Positions 17,530 through 27,759 of a stretch of DNA of 64,000 nucleotides are shown piece by piece. The DNA is from Afipia sp. 1NLS2. Its GTDB lineage: Bacteria; Pseudomonadota; Alphaproteobacteria; Rhizobiales; Xanthobacteraceae. The notes beneath the pieces are model-generated. The model had not been told where the DNA came from, ran no database searches, and worked only from the letters and a program-made list of their open reading frames with translations. The first letter of the stretch is position 1. Every line of letters starts with the position of its first letter. Made by a program: the position numbers and the translations under genes. Where the stretch lies: the NCBI RefSeq assembly GCF_000178995.1, contig NZ_ADVZ01000002.1, positions 434,001-498,000 on the forward strand. Direction: 5' to 3'.

Positions 17530-19026
17530 ATGCGACAACTGGCGCCGGTTTTTAGAGTTCAGCCTTGGAGCGATGCGCTGTCGGCGCACGCGCTGCGAGC
17601 CTGTGCGATTTTTACGGCGGCGTTGCTATTGCCCGGATGCATCCTGAAGCAGGACCTGCCGGACCCTGCGTTCGATATTCCCGCCGCATATCAAAAGGAC
17701 ACGACGCCGCTCAAACAGGATGCGCCGCCGTCGCTCGACTGGTGGCGCGGCTTCCGTTCGCCGGAACTGACGGTGCTGATGGAGGAGACCCAGCGGGTTA
17801 ACCTCGACATCGCGGCCGCGACCGCACGCATCCTTCAGGCGGACGCGCTGGCGCGGACGGCGGGCGCAGCTCTGCTGCCGACGCTCGACGCAAACGCATC
17901 CGCCACGCGCTCCAAATCGTCGTCCGGCTTTCTCAATAACGGCACCGCCGCCGCGCGCGGCACGATCAACACCTATTCGACTTCGCTCAGCGCGAGCTAC
18001 GAGGTCGATTTGTGGGCCAAGAATCGTGACGCGCTGCTCGCGGCTGAGAAAACAGCCGACGCCAACCGTTTCGATCGCGACACCGTGGCGCTCACATCGA
18101 TGGTGAGCGTGGCCAACGCCTATTTCCAGGTGCTTGCCGCGCAGGATCGTATCGCGACCGCGCAGCGCAATATCGCAAGCGCCCAGCGCATCTACGATGC
18201 GATCAAGACTCGTGTCGATGCAGGCACGGGTTCGGATCTCGATCTTGCGCAGCAGGAAAGCCTGCTCGCCAACCAGCGTGCGGCCGTGCCGCCGCTACGC
18301 CAGACCCTGACGCAGAACATCAACATTCTGGCAACGCTGGTGGCGCGGCCGCCCGAGCGTGTTCACATCAAGGGCGGATCACTTGCCCGCATTTCGGCGC
18401 CGCGCGTCACGCCCGGATTGCCATCGGAGCTTCTTATCCAGCGGCCCGACATTCGCCGTCAGGAAGCACAGCTTGCTTCAGCGACGGCCAATGTCGGCAG
18501 CGCGCGGGCGCAGTTCTTTCCAAGCATCCAGTTGACCGGACAAGGCGGCTATCAGAGCTCCGCGCTGTCGGCCCTGTTCATGCCGCAATCGGCTTTCTTC
18601 AGTCTGGCGGCCGGCTTGACGCAGCCGATATTCGATGCCGGCCGCATCCAGGCCAATTTCGATTTGACCAAGGCACAGCAGGACGAGTTGTTGCAGACCT
18701 ATCGCAAGACGGTGATCTCGGCGTTCTCCGATGTCGATACCGCGCTCGATGCCATCAAGCAGACCACGAACCGCCTGCGGCTGCAGCGCATCGTCGTGAA
18801 ATCGTCCCGGCGGGCATTCGAACTGTCGGAAAAACAGTTGCAGGCAGGCACCGCCGATATCGTGACCGTGCTAAATACGCAGCAGACGCTGTTCACCGCG
18901 GAGGACACCTTGCAGCAGGCGCAACTGGCGTGGCTGCAAGCCTATGTCAGCCTGTTTTCAGCCCTCGGGGGCGGATGGGAGCCAAAGACAGTGTTGACGA
19001 CAACGGAGCCGGCGCATGCTCTTTAA
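17530..19026 (+). CDS. Outer-membrane efflux lipoprotein (NodT/OprM family)
   Basis: About 498 residues. A lipoprotein signal ends in LLLPGC with the lipidated cysteine near residue 37, followed by the TolC-like repeats DWWRGFRSPELTVLMEE and ELLIQRPDIRRQEAQLASA that define the NodT outer-membrane factor family. It is the exit duct of a tripartite efflux pump. The ATG at 17530 is chosen because it gives a sensible signal; the Shine-Dalgarno match is poor (AGGGG touches the ATG), so the start is uncertain. It overlaps the next gene by 11 bases. Confidence 0.88.
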   Translation: MRQLAPVFRVQPWSDALSAHALRACAIFTAALLLPGCILKQDLPDPAFDIPAAYQKDTTPLKQDAPPSLDWWRGFRSPELTVLMEETQRVNLDIAAATARILQADALARTAGAALLPTLDANASATRSKSSSGFLNNGTAAARGTINTYSTSLSASYEVDLWAKNRDALLAAEKTADANRFDRDTVALTSMVSVANAYFQVLAAQDRIATAQRNIASAQRIYDAIKTRVDAGTGSDLDLAQQESLLANQRAAVPPLRQTLTQNINILATLVARPPERVHIKGGSLARISAPRVTPGLPSELLIQRPDIRRQEAQLASATANVGSARAQFFPSIQLTGQGGYQSSALSALFMPQSAFFSLAAGLTQPIFDAGRIQANFDLTKAQQDELLQTYRKTVISAFSDVDTALDAIKQTTNRLRLQRIVVKSSRRAFELSEKQLQAGTADIVTVLNTQQTLFTAEDTLQQAQLAWLQAYVSLFSALGGGWEPKTVLTTTEPAHAL

Positions 19027-20278
19027 GCCAGGCGAGAACGGCAAGATGAATGAAGGCGTCGCGAGGATCGCCGCCGGTGCACGGCGGCGTACGATGTCGT
19101 TGTTCATCGGCCTCGTGATCGTGGCCGGACTCGGCTGGCTTGCCTGGTCGCATTTCTTCGGCGGGAACAATGTAGCGCGCACGCGGCCGGATCTGGCTGT
19201 GCCCGTGCTGGCCGCAACACCCAAGGTCGAGGACGTGCCGGTCTATCTCGACGGCGTCGGGCAGGTACGTGCGCTGAACACCGTGACCGTCCGTACCCAG
19301 GTCGATGGCAAACTCCTGAAGGTGAATTTCATCGAAGGTCAGGACGTCAAGGCGGGCGATGTGCTCGCCGAAATCGATCCTGTGATCTATCAGGCGCAAT
19401 ACGATCAGGCTGTCGCCAAGAAGGCGCAGGATTCAGCGCAGCTCGCCAATGCGCGGATCGATTTGAAGCGTTACGAGCAGCTCGCTGCTTCCAAGGCCGG
19501 TTCCGCGCAGCAGGCCGATACCCAAAGGGCGACAGTCGCCCAGCTCGAGGCGCTGGTGCAGTCCGATCAGGCCGCCATCGACAACGCGCAGGCCACGCTC
19601 GGCTACACCAAGATCGTGGCCCCCCTGGCAGGCCGCACCGGCTTGCGTCAGGTCGACCCGGGCAACATCGTCCATGCTTCCGACACCACGGGCGTCGTGG
19701 TGCTGACGCAATTGCAGCCGATCGCGGTGCAGTTCAGCCTGCCGCAGCAGGAGATCAACCGCGTCAACGCGGCGTCTGCGAAAGGCACGCTGGCCGTCGA
19801 TGTGTTTGGCAATGACGGGCGCACTGTCGTCGACACTGGCGTGATGCGCACGATCGACAATCAGGTCGATCCGGCCACCGGCACGGTGAAGGTGAAGGCC
19901 GAATTCCCGAACCCGAACCACCAGCTCTGGCCGGGGCAGTTCGTCAATGTCCGTCTGAAGGTTGAAATCCTGCCGAAGGCGCTGACGGTGCCGACATCGG
20001 CCGTGCAGCGCGGTCCGTCGGGCACGTTCAGCTACGTCATCGGCGAGAACAACATCGTCACCGCCAAGGCCGTCACTGTGATCCAGCAGGACGAGAACAC
20101 GGCCGTCATCGCCAGTGGCCTGACGCCGAACGACAAGGTGGTCACCACCGGCTTCGCCAACCTTTCCGACGGTTCGCAGGTGGCGATCGGCACCAACGAC
20201 AACACGCCGACGCAGGATCTCGCGCCGCGCAAACGGGAGCAAAAGGGCGGGCAGGGCAGCGGGCGGCGTTCTCGATAA
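19016..20278 (+). CDS. RND efflux membrane fusion protein (MdtA-like)
   Basis: A 420-residue periplasmic adaptor with an N-terminal anchor helix (MSLFIGLVIVAGLGWLAW, about 27-44), a barrel-sandwich start (NTVTVRTQVDGKLLKVNF), a coiled-coil hairpin and the closing TLGYTKIVAPLAGRTGLRQV typical of MdtA/AcrA. It bridges the inner-membrane pumps and the outer-membrane lipoprotein. GGAG lies 7 bases before the ATG at 19016. The C-terminus ends in a short basic, glycine-rich tail. Confidence 0.93.
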   Translation: MLFKPGENGKMNEGVARIAAGARRRTMSLFIGLVIVAGLGWLAWSHFFGGNNVARTRPDLAVPVLAATPKVEDVPVYLDGVGQVRALNTVTVRTQVDGKLLKVNFIEGQDVKAGDVLAEIDPVIYQAQYDQAVAKKAQDSAQLANARIDLKRYEQLAASKAGSAQQADTQRATVAQLEALVQSDQAAIDNAQATLGYTKIVAPLAGRTGLRQVDPGNIVHASDTTGVVVLTQLQPIAVQFSLPQQEINRVNAASAKGTLAVDVFGNDGRTVVDTGVMRTIDNQVDPATGTVKVKAEFPNPNHQLWPGQFVNVRLKVEILPKALTVPTSAVQRGPSGTFSYVIGENNIVTAKAVTVIQQDENTAVIASGLTPNDKVVTTGFANLSDGSQVAIGTNDNTPTQDLAPRKREQKGGQGSGRRSR

Positions 20279-20289
20279 AGGGTGGACGC

Positions 20290-23200
20290 ATGAGCGTTTC
20301 CGAACCATTCATCCGCAGGCCGATCGCAACCTCGTTGCTCGGACTTGCATTGTTGATCGGCGGTGCGCTCGGCTACTGGTCGCTGCCGGTGTCGTCGCTG
20401 CCGCAGGTCGATTTCCCGACCGTGCAGGTGACGACGCAACTGCCGGGCGCGAGTCCCGATGTCGCAGCCTCTCTGATTACCGCGCCGCTTGAGCGGCAGC
20501 TCGGACAAATTCCCTCGCTGTCGTCGATGACGTCGACGAGTTCATTCGGCGTCAGCCAGATTTCGCTGCAATTCGATCTCAACCGCGACATCGACGGCGC
20601 GACGCAGGACGTCCAGGCCGCAATCAATGCCGCCAATGGCGTGCTGCCGAAAAACCTGCCGTATCCGCCGACCTACGCCAAGGTCAACCCGGCGGACGCG
20701 CCGGTGATGACGCTGGCACTCACATCCGACACCATTTCCGTGCGCGCGATGAGCGACCTTGCGGATTCGTTGATGGCGCAACGGCTCGCGCAGATCAGCG
20801 GCGTCGGTCGCGTTTCCGTACTCGGCGGACTTAAGCCCGCAGTGCGGGTGCAGGCCGACCTCGCGCGCCTGGCCGCCTATGGTCTCGGCATGGAGGACCT
20901 GCGCGCCGCGATTGTGGGCGCGAACGTCTCGGGCCCGAAAGGCTCGCTCGACGGCAAGCAGCAATCCTACACCATCGCCGCCAACGATCAGTTGAGCACC
21001 GCAGATCAGTATCGCGACGTCGTCATCGCCTATCGCAACAACGCGCCGGTCACGGTCGGCGACGTGTCGCAGCTCATCGACGGGCTGGAGAACGACAAGA
21101 CCGGCGGCTGGTACAAGAACAAGCCCGCCGTCATCATCGAGATCCAGCGCCAGCCCGGCGCCAACGTCATCGACGTGGTACAGCAGATCCGCGCCGAGAT
21201 TCCGAAACTGCAGCAGGCGATTCCCGCGGGCGTGAACCTCACCATCGTCAGCGACCGCACCGTGACCATCCGCGCTTCGGTCCGTGACGTACAGTTCACG
21301 CTCATCCTCAGCGTCATTCTGGTGACGCTGGTAGTGCTGCTGTTCCTGCGCTCGCTGCGCGCGACCATCATCGCGGGCGTGGCCTTGCCGCTGTCGCTCA
21401 TCACCAGTTTCGGCATCATGTGGTTCGCGGGCTTCAGTCTCGACAACCTATCGCTGATGGCGCTGACGATCGGCACGGGATTCGTGGTCGACGACGCCAT
21501 CGTGATGATCGAGAACATCGTTCGCCACATGGAGGGCGGCGAGACCGCGATGGAAGCCGCACTGCGCGGTGCCCGCGAGATCGGCTTCACCGTGATATCG
21601 CTCACCGTGTCGCTGATCGCGGTGTTCATTCCGCTCCTGTTCATGTCCGGCCTCGTCGGGCGCATGTTCCGCGAGTTCGCGCTGACGCTGACGATCGCTG
21701 TCGTCACCTCCGCCATCGTCTCGCTGACGCTGACGCCGATGATGTGCTCGCGGCTGTTGAAGCGTCACGGCGAGGAATGGGAAATTCCGGGGCTGCGCGC
21801 GATCAGCGACTTCATCGACCGCACGGTGGAATTCTATCACCGCACCTTGCTGGTCGTGCTGCGGCACCAGCGGCTGACGCTGGTCGTGACGCTGCTGACC
21901 GTGGTGGCGACGACGGTGCTCTACATTATCGCGCCGAAGGGCTTTTTGCCGTTGCAGGACACGGCGTCCATCGTCGCGGTGACAGAGGCGGGGCAGGACG
22001 TGTCTTTCGCCGAGATGCAGAACCGGCAGACGGCGGTCGCAAGCGTCATCGAATCCGATGCTGACGTGACCGGGCTCATCTCCACCATCGGCGCGGGATC
22101 GGTGAATCCGACGCCCAATGTCGGGCGCATCACCATCAACCTGAAGCCGCGCGATGAGCGCAAGGCCGATGTCAGCGGCGTCATCGAGCGACTGAAACAG
22201 CGTGTCGCTTCGATCCCCGGCATTTCGGTCTACTTCCAGCCGGTGCAGGACATCCAGATCAGCACCAAGTCGAGCCGGTCGCAGTATCAGTACACGCTGA
22301 CCGGCACCGACCGCGATGAGGTCGTGAAATGGTCGAACGCACTGGTGCAGGAGATGCGCCGGAATCCGCTGTTCCGCGATGTGTCGTCGGAAGCGCAGGA
22401 AGGCGGCTTGCGTGCGGCGCTTAACGTGGACCGGCAACGCGCGGGGCAGCTCGGCGTCTCGCTGCAGGCGGTCAACGATACGCTGAACGATGCCTTCAGC
22501 CAGCGTCAGATTTCCACCATCTACGGCCAGGCCAACCAGTATCGCGTGGTGCTGGAAGCGATGCCGGAGGATCAGCGCGATCCGAACATTCTGTCGAAGC
22601 TCTATGTGCCGGGCGCGGCGAGCACGACTGGCGCGGGCACCTCACAGGTGCCGATATCGGCGGTCGCGACCCTCACGCGGACGACCGCTCCGCTTTCGAT
22701 CTCGCATCAGGCACAATTCCCCGCCGTGTCGCTGAGTTTTAATCTCGCGCCTGGCGAAGCGCTCGGTGATGCCGTCGATGCCCTGCACAAAATCGAGAAG
22801 CAGATCGGCATGCCGGGCAACATCACCGGCCTCTATTCGGGAGACGCGGCGGAGTTCTCGCGGTCGCTATCGGGCCAGCCATGGCTGATCCTCGCCGCTA
22901 TCGTCACGATCTACATCGTGCTCGGCGTTTTGTACGAGAGTTACATCCATCCGATCACCATTCTCTCGACGCTGCCTTCCGCCGGCGTTGGCGCCATCCT
23001 CGCACTGATCCTCACCGGGCAGGATCTGTCCGTGATCGGCCTGATCGGCATCATCCTCCTGATGGGCATCGTCAAGAAGAACGCGATCATGATGATCGAC
23101 TTCGCGCTGGAGGCGGAGCGGCATGAAGGGCGCTCGCCTTATGACGCCATCGTTCAGGCCTGCCTGCTGCGTTTCCGCCCGATCATGATGACTACGCTGG

Positions 23201-23439
23201 CCGCCTTGTTCGGCGCGCTGCCGCTGGCGCTGGAAACCGGCACGGGCTCGGAACTGCGTTTTCCGCTCGGCGTATCGATCATCGGCGGCCTGATCGTCAG
23301 CCAGATCCTCACGCTCTACACGACGCCGGTGATCTACCTCGCACTCGACCGTATCAACCGGCGTCTGGAAAGCGCCGTGCCGCCTGCGGGCGATTATCCG
23401 TCGCCTCCGGTTGCCGGCGCGACGGAGGGCATGCAGTAA
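20290..23439 (+). CDS. RND multidrug efflux pump, inner-membrane subunit (MdtB-like)
   Basis: A 1049-residue HAE1-type RND transporter with 12 helices and two large periplasmic loops. The proton-relay acidic pair is in GTGFVVDDAIVMIENIVRHM, and the start SEPFIRRPIATSLLGLALL is the classical RND N-terminus. The next gene is a paralogue, an arrangement found in the MdtBC heteromultimeric pump. Its stop abuts the next start with no gap. Confidence 0.95.
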   Translation: MSVSEPFIRRPIATSLLGLALLIGGALGYWSLPVSSLPQVDFPTVQVTTQLPGASPDVAASLITAPLERQLGQIPSLSSMTSTSSFGVSQISLQFDLNRDIDGATQDVQAAINAANGVLPKNLPYPPTYAKVNPADAPVMTLALTSDTISVRAMSDLADSLMAQRLAQISGVGRVSVLGGLKPAVRVQADLARLAAYGLGMEDLRAAIVGANVSGPKGSLDGKQQSYTIAANDQLSTADQYRDVVIAYRNNAPVTVGDVSQLIDGLENDKTGGWYKNKPAVIIEIQRQPGANVIDVVQQIRAEIPKLQQAIPAGVNLTIVSDRTVTIRASVRDVQFTLILSVILVTLVVLLFLRSLRATIIAGVALPLSLITSFGIMWFAGFSLDNLSLMALTIGTGFVVDDAIVMIENIVRHMEGGETAMEAALRGAREIGFTVISLTVSLIAVFIPLLFMSGLVGRMFREFALTLTIAVVTSAIVSLTLTPMMCSRLLKRHGEEWEIPGLRAISDFIDRTVEFYHRTLLVVLRHQRLTLVVTLLTVVATTVLYIIAPKGFLPLQDTASIVAVTEAGQDVSFAEMQNRQTAVASVIESDADVTGLISTIGAGSVNPTPNVGRITINLKPRDERKADVSGVIERLKQRVASIPGISVYFQPVQDIQISTKSSRSQYQYTLTGTDRDEVVKWSNALVQEMRRNPLFRDVSSEAQEGGLRAALNVDRQRAGQLGVSLQAVNDTLNDAFSQRQISTIYGQANQYRVVLEAMPEDQRDPNILSKLYVPGAASTTGAGTSQVPISAVATLTRTTAPLSISHQAQFPAVSLSFNLAPGEALGDAVDALHKIEKQIGMPGNITGLYSGDAAEFSRSLSGQPWLILAAIVTIYIVLGVLYESYIHPITILSTLPSAGVGAILALILTGQDLSVIGLIGIILLMGIVKKNAIMMIDFALEAERHEGRSPYDAIVQACLLRFRPIMMTTLAALFGALPLALETGTGSELRFPLGVSIIGGLIVSQILTLYTTPVIYLALDRINRRLESAVPPAGDYPSPPVAGATEGMQ

Positions 23440-26400
23440 ATGTCGCTCTCGGAACCCTTCATCCGCAGGCCGGTCGGGACCACGTTGCTGGCCATCGGGT
23501 TGTTCCTGGTCGGCGCGGTCGCCTACGTGAACCTGCCGGTCGCGAGCATTCCAAACGTCGACTTCCCGATGATTCGCGTGTCAGCTTCGCGGCCCGGTGC
23601 TGATCCCTCGGTGATGGCAGCAACCGTTGCCGCACCTTTAGAGCGCAAGCTCGGTGAAATCGCAGGTGTGGATCAGATCACCTCATCGAGTTCGCTCGGC
23701 ACCACCAGCATCCAGATGCAGTTCGCCATTGGACGCAGCATCGATAAAGCCGCGCGTGACGTGCAGGCGGCGATCAATGCCTCGCTGGCGGACCTGCCGA
23801 CCGACCTGCCTTCGCTGCCGAATTTTCGCAAGGCGAACACGGCGGGCATGCCCGTCTTCATCATCGCGCTCACATCCAAGACGATGTCGTCAAGCGCGAT
23901 CTATGACATCGCCGACACCGTCGTGGCGCAAAGGATTGCACAGGTACAAGGCGTAGGCGAGGTGACCGTGAGCGGCGCCGACCAGCCCGCGGTCCGGGTG
24001 CAGATGAATCCTGTGCTGCTCGCTAATGCCGGGATCGCCACTGATGACGTCCGCACCGCCATCGTCAATGCCAACGCCTTCGGCCCGATCGGGATGTTCA
24101 ACGGTCATCGGCAGGGCGAAACGCTCGGCCTCAATCCGCAGATGCGCACGGCGGCGGAACTGAAGAATATCGTCATCAAGTCCTCGAACGGGAATTTCAT
24201 TCGCCTGTCGGATGTCGCCAACGTCATCGATGCGACGCGTTCCAGCCGCTCGATCGCATGGTTCAACAAGCAGCCTGCGGTGCTGTTGCAGATCACCAAG
24301 CAGAGCGACGCCAACGTGATCGAGACGGTCGACCGGATCAAGGCGCTGCTGCCGCAACTCAAGCAATGGATTCCCGCGGGCGTCGAAATCTCGACGCTGA
24401 CCGACCGCACCGGCACCATCCGCGCCAGTGTTGACGACATGCAGTGGACGTTGGGAGCGACCGCGCTTCTGGTGATGGCGGTGGTCTTTGTCTTCCTGCG
24501 CCGCATCGTGCCCACGATTGCCGCTGGCATCTCGGTGCCGCTGGCGCTGGCCGGCACCTGCGCCGGGATGTGGGCGGCAGGATTTTCGATCGACAACCTG
24601 TCGCTGATGGCGCTCGCGATTTCGATCGGCTTTGTTGTCGATGACGCCATCGTCATGATCGAGAACATGTACCGCAATCTGGAGCAGGGCATGTCGCCCC
24701 CGCGCGCGGCGCTGGAAGGCGCCAAGCAGATCGGGTTCACGGTGCTGTCAATCAGCCTGTCGCTGGTCGCCGCCTTCACGCCGCTGATCTTCATGGACGG
24801 CATCGTCGGGCGGTTGTTGCGCGAGTTCTCGCTGACGCTGGTGTTCGCCATCGCCGTTTCGACCGTGGTGTCGTTGACGATAACGCCGATGATCTGTGCG
24901 CAGTACATCAAACATGCGCATTCCAAGAAAGAGACCCGTTTCGACAGGATCGTCGAAGGCTTCCTGTCGCGGATATTGGTGTTTTACGAGCGTACCTTAA
25001 AGATCGTCCTGCGGGTGCCGGTCCTGACGATCGTGGTGTTCTTCGCCACCATTGCGCTGACCGTTGTGCTGTTCGCAAAACTGCCGAAGGGTTATTTCCC
25101 GACCGACGACAGCGGTTTCATTTTCGGATCGACGCGGGCGTCCGCCGACATCTCGTTCCAGGCGATGCTGGGCCTGCAACAGCGCGTCGCCGACACCGTG
25201 ATGGCCGATCCGGCCGTCGCCAGCATCGGCTCAACGCTCGGAGGCAGTTCGTTCGCGGGCGGCTCGAACCGCGGCGTCATGTTCATCGCACTGAAGCCGC
25301 CGGAGGAGAGGAACGGCCTTAGCACCACGCTGGTGATCGACAGGCTGCGCCGCGAACTTGGCAAGATTCCGGGGATCCGGCTGTTCATGGTGGCGTCGCA
25401 GGACATCCGCGCGGGCGGGCGGCAGAGCGATTCAAACTACCAGTACACGCTCTCCAGCGCCGACCTCGATCTGTTGCAGAAATGGGGACCGCTGGTCGCC
25501 AAGCGAATGGAGACGGTGGAGGGCATCACCGACATCTCCAGCGATTCCGACCCCGGCGGGTTGCAACTCAACCTCAAGATCGATCGCAAAATGGCGGCGA
25601 GTGTCGGCGCCGACATTCAGGACATCGACAATGCGCTGAACAACGCCTTCGCGCAGCGGCAAATTTCCTACATCTACACCCAGCGCAACCAGTACCAGAT
25701 CGTGCTGGAGGTCGATCCGCATTTCCAGGATGACCCGGCGGATCTCGCGCATATCTATGTCGCGGGCGCCAACAACACGCAGATTCCGCTATCGGCACTC
25801 GTGCATTACAGCCGTGGCCTCGCGCCGCTCGCCGTGCGCCATACGAGTTCGTTCCCATCGACCACGATCTCATTCAACACGCTGCCTAACGTGCCGCTGG
25901 AAACCGCAACAGGAAACATTCGTCAGGCTGTCGCGGAACTGCACATGCCGGAGGGCATTCGTGGCACATTCGAGGGTAACGCCGCCGATAGCCAGAAAAC
26001 CGCCAGCCACCAGCCGCTTTTGATTCTCGGCGCGCTGGTTGCGGTCTATATCGTGCTCGGCGTGCTGTATGAGAGTCTCGCGCATCCGCTTACGATCATC
26101 TCGACACTGCCACCTGCGGGACTGGGTGCGCTGCTGGCGCTGCTCGTGACCGGGTTGCCGCTCACCGTGATCGCCTTTGTCGGCATCATTCTCCTGATCG
26201 GCATCGTCAAGAAGAACGGCATCATGATCGTCGACTTCGCGCTCGAAGGCGAGCGCCAGCATGGCATGAATTCGGAAGAGGCGATCTTCGCGGCGAGCAT
26301 CACGCGCTTTCGTCCGATCCTGATGACCACCATGGCGGCGTTGCTCGCCGCCGTGCCGCTCGTGGTCGCGACCGGCCCTGGCACCGAGCTGCGGCGACCG

Positions 26401-26547
26401 CTCGGCGTCACCATCATCGGCGGCCTGATCGTGTCCCAGATCCTCACGCTCTACACGACGCCCGTGATCTATCTCCTGATCGACCGCGCACGCCTGTGGG
26501 TGCGAGGCAAATCCGCCCCCGGCCCAAGCGCGATGCCGGCGGAATAA
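23440..26547 (+). CDS. RND multidrug efflux pump, inner-membrane subunit (MdtC-like)
   Basis: A 1035-residue RND transporter paralogous to the preceding gene (same N-terminal SEPFIRRPVGTTLLAIGLF and the pair SIGFVVDDAIVMIENMYRNL). Together they probably form a mixed trimer as in MdtB2C. The two genes are abutted (TAA then ATG), supporting fixed stoichiometry. Expected substrates, such as bile-salt-like or novobiocin-like compounds, are inferred from family only. No local regulator is encoded. Confidence 0.95.
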   Translation: MSLSEPFIRRPVGTTLLAIGLFLVGAVAYVNLPVASIPNVDFPMIRVSASRPGADPSVMAATVAAPLERKLGEIAGVDQITSSSSLGTTSIQMQFAIGRSIDKAARDVQAAINASLADLPTDLPSLPNFRKANTAGMPVFIIALTSKTMSSSAIYDIADTVVAQRIAQVQGVGEVTVSGADQPAVRVQMNPVLLANAGIATDDVRTAIVNANAFGPIGMFNGHRQGETLGLNPQMRTAAELKNIVIKSSNGNFIRLSDVANVIDATRSSRSIAWFNKQPAVLLQITKQSDANVIETVDRIKALLPQLKQWIPAGVEISTLTDRTGTIRASVDDMQWTLGATALLVMAVVFVFLRRIVPTIAAGISVPLALAGTCAGMWAAGFSIDNLSLMALAISIGFVVDDAIVMIENMYRNLEQGMSPPRAALEGAKQIGFTVLSISLSLVAAFTPLIFMDGIVGRLLREFSLTLVFAIAVSTVVSLTITPMICAQYIKHAHSKKETRFDRIVEGFLSRILVFYERTLKIVLRVPVLTIVVFFATIALTVVLFAKLPKGYFPTDDSGFIFGSTRASADISFQAMLGLQQRVADTVMADPAVASIGSTLGGSSFAGGSNRGVMFIALKPPEERNGLSTTLVIDRLRRELGKIPGIRLFMVASQDIRAGGRQSDSNYQYTLSSADLDLLQKWGPLVAKRMETVEGITDISSDSDPGGLQLNLKIDRKMAASVGADIQDIDNALNNAFAQRQISYIYTQRNQYQIVLEVDPHFQDDPADLAHIYVAGANNTQIPLSALVHYSRGLAPLAVRHTSSFPSTTISFNTLPNVPLETATGNIRQAVAELHMPEGIRGTFEGNAADSQKTASHQPLLILGALVAVYIVLGVLYESLAHPLTIISTLPPAGLGALLALLVTGLPLTVIAFVGIILLIGIVKKNGIMIVDFALEGERQHGMNSEEAIFAASITRFRPILMTTMAALLAAVPLVVATGPGTELRRPLGVTIIGGLIVSQILTLYTTPVIYLLIDRARLWVRGKSAPGPSAMPAE

Positions 26548-26600
26548 GGCTTCTTGCCGGGGCAAGTTGCTGCGCAGGGGCGGGGCGCGTATAGCGAGGC

Positions 26601-27335
26601 ATGTCCGGCACATCTCCGACCACACCTACAGAAGACATTCCCGAATGCCCCGATTGCGGCAAGCCGCAGCCGTTGTGCATCTGCGATAATCTCGCGCCCG
26701 TCGAGAACCGCATCGAAGTTCTGATCCTGCAACACCCGCAGGAACAGGATCGCCTGCTCGGGACCGCGCGGCTGACGGCGCTCCAGTTGACGAATGCGAC
26801 GCTAAAGATCGGCCTGTCGTGGTCGAGCCTGTCCAAAGCGCTCGGCCGCGAGGTTGATCCGGCGAGTTGGGCAATTCTGTATCTTGGTTCCGCCAAGGTC
26901 GCGGAACTGGAGACCGATCGTGAGGTGGTCGCGATCGACCGCAAGCGCGGGCTGGAGCACGCTCAGAATGCGATCCTCAACGGCATCGAGGGCGTGGTGG
27001 TACTCGACGGCACATGGAGCCAAGCCAAGGCGCTGTGGTGGAGAAACCCATGGATGCTGAAGTGCCAGCGCGTGATCCTGGGTCCGAAAAGCCTGTCACT
27101 CTACGGCAAGCTGCGGCGTGAACCGCGCAGTGATGGACTCTCCACTATCGAGGCCGTGGCGTTATTGCTGGCACGATTGGAGAAGCGTCCAGAAATCGCG
27201 GATGCGCTTTTGGGCGCATTCGAGCGGATGCTGGTGAAATATCGTGAGGGTGTGAAGGCTCACCCAGAGCTGTTGCCTAAGCCCAAGCCAAAGCGCGACT
27301 GGCGCAGGGGACGCAAGCCGATCCGGCGGCGATAG
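26601..27335 (+). CDS. DTW-domain tRNA-uridine aminocarboxypropyltransferase
   Basis: A 244-residue protein with the DTW signature DGTWSQAKALW (136-146), an N-terminal zinc motif ECPDCGKPQPLCIC (15-28) and the RNA/SAM region LILQHPQEQDRLLGTA. DTW proteins (TapT/YfiP and TSR3 relatives) add a 3-amino-3-carboxypropyl group to uridine, forming acp3U in tRNA. The C-terminal tail is strongly basic (PKPKRDWRRGRKPIRRR), suitable for RNA binding. It starts 53 bases after the RND operon. Confidence 0.88.
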   Translation: MSGTSPTTPTEDIPECPDCGKPQPLCICDNLAPVENRIEVLILQHPQEQDRLLGTARLTALQLTNATLKIGLSWSSLSKALGREVDPASWAILYLGSAKVAELETDREVVAIDRKRGLEHAQNAILNGIEGVVVLDGTWSQAKALWWRNPWMLKCQRVILGPKSLSLYGKLRREPRSDGLSTIEAVALLLARLEKRPEIADALLGAFERMLVKYREGVKAHPELLPKPKPKRDWRRGRKPIRRR

Positions 27336-27390
27336 GATTAAATCTGGAAATTGGGAGTTTGACTGGGCGTGTAAGCCATCGCGAAAGCGC

Positions 27391-27465
27391 TGGCTCCCCG
27401 GGCTGGATTCGAACCAGCGACCATTCGATTAACAGTCGAATGCTCTACCGCTGAGCTACCGAGGA
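27391..27465 (-). tRNA. tRNA-Asn (anticodon GTT)
   Basis: On the minus strand the acceptor stem TCCTCGG pairs with CCGGGGA (with a T-G wobble), followed by G73 and an encoded CCA. The anticodon loop CTGTTAA gives GTT, and the T arm is CTGGTTCGAATCCAG. The cloverleaf is complete. Confidence 0.96.
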
Positions 27466-27623
27466 ATGCTGCCATGCAGTCGGGGGCCGATATAACAAAG
27501 GCCGCAGCTTCTGCAAGCTAAAACTCGTGCAGACTTAATGTCTTGCACGATCAAATCCCTCCAAACCCATCATTGGGAACGATTTTGCCCCATGCTGGCC
27601 AGGAAAGACCTGAAAAGAAGGTT

Positions 27624-27697
27624 TGGAGGCCACGACCAGAATTGAACTGGTGTACACGGTTTTGCAGACCGTTGCGTAACCACTCCGCCACGTGGCC
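27624..27697 (-). tRNA. tRNA-Cys (anticodon GCA)
   Basis: On the minus strand the acceptor stem GGCCACG pairs with CGTGGCC, followed by T73 and an encoded CCA. The anticodon loop CTGCAAA gives GCA, and the T arm is CCAGTTCAATTCTGG. It lies about 160 bases upstream of tRNA-Asn on the same strand and may share a transcript. Confidence 0.96.
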
Positions 27698-27759
27698 CCA
27701 AGGGCTGCGACTGTTACAGGCATTCGCGCGCCCGGGCAACCTTCGGATTTGTCGTGTGT

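Noticed and set aside
26553..26566. Hairpin CTTGC/GCAAG after the RND operon
   Set aside because: The stem is only 5 bp and lacks a T-run, so terminator function is not supported.
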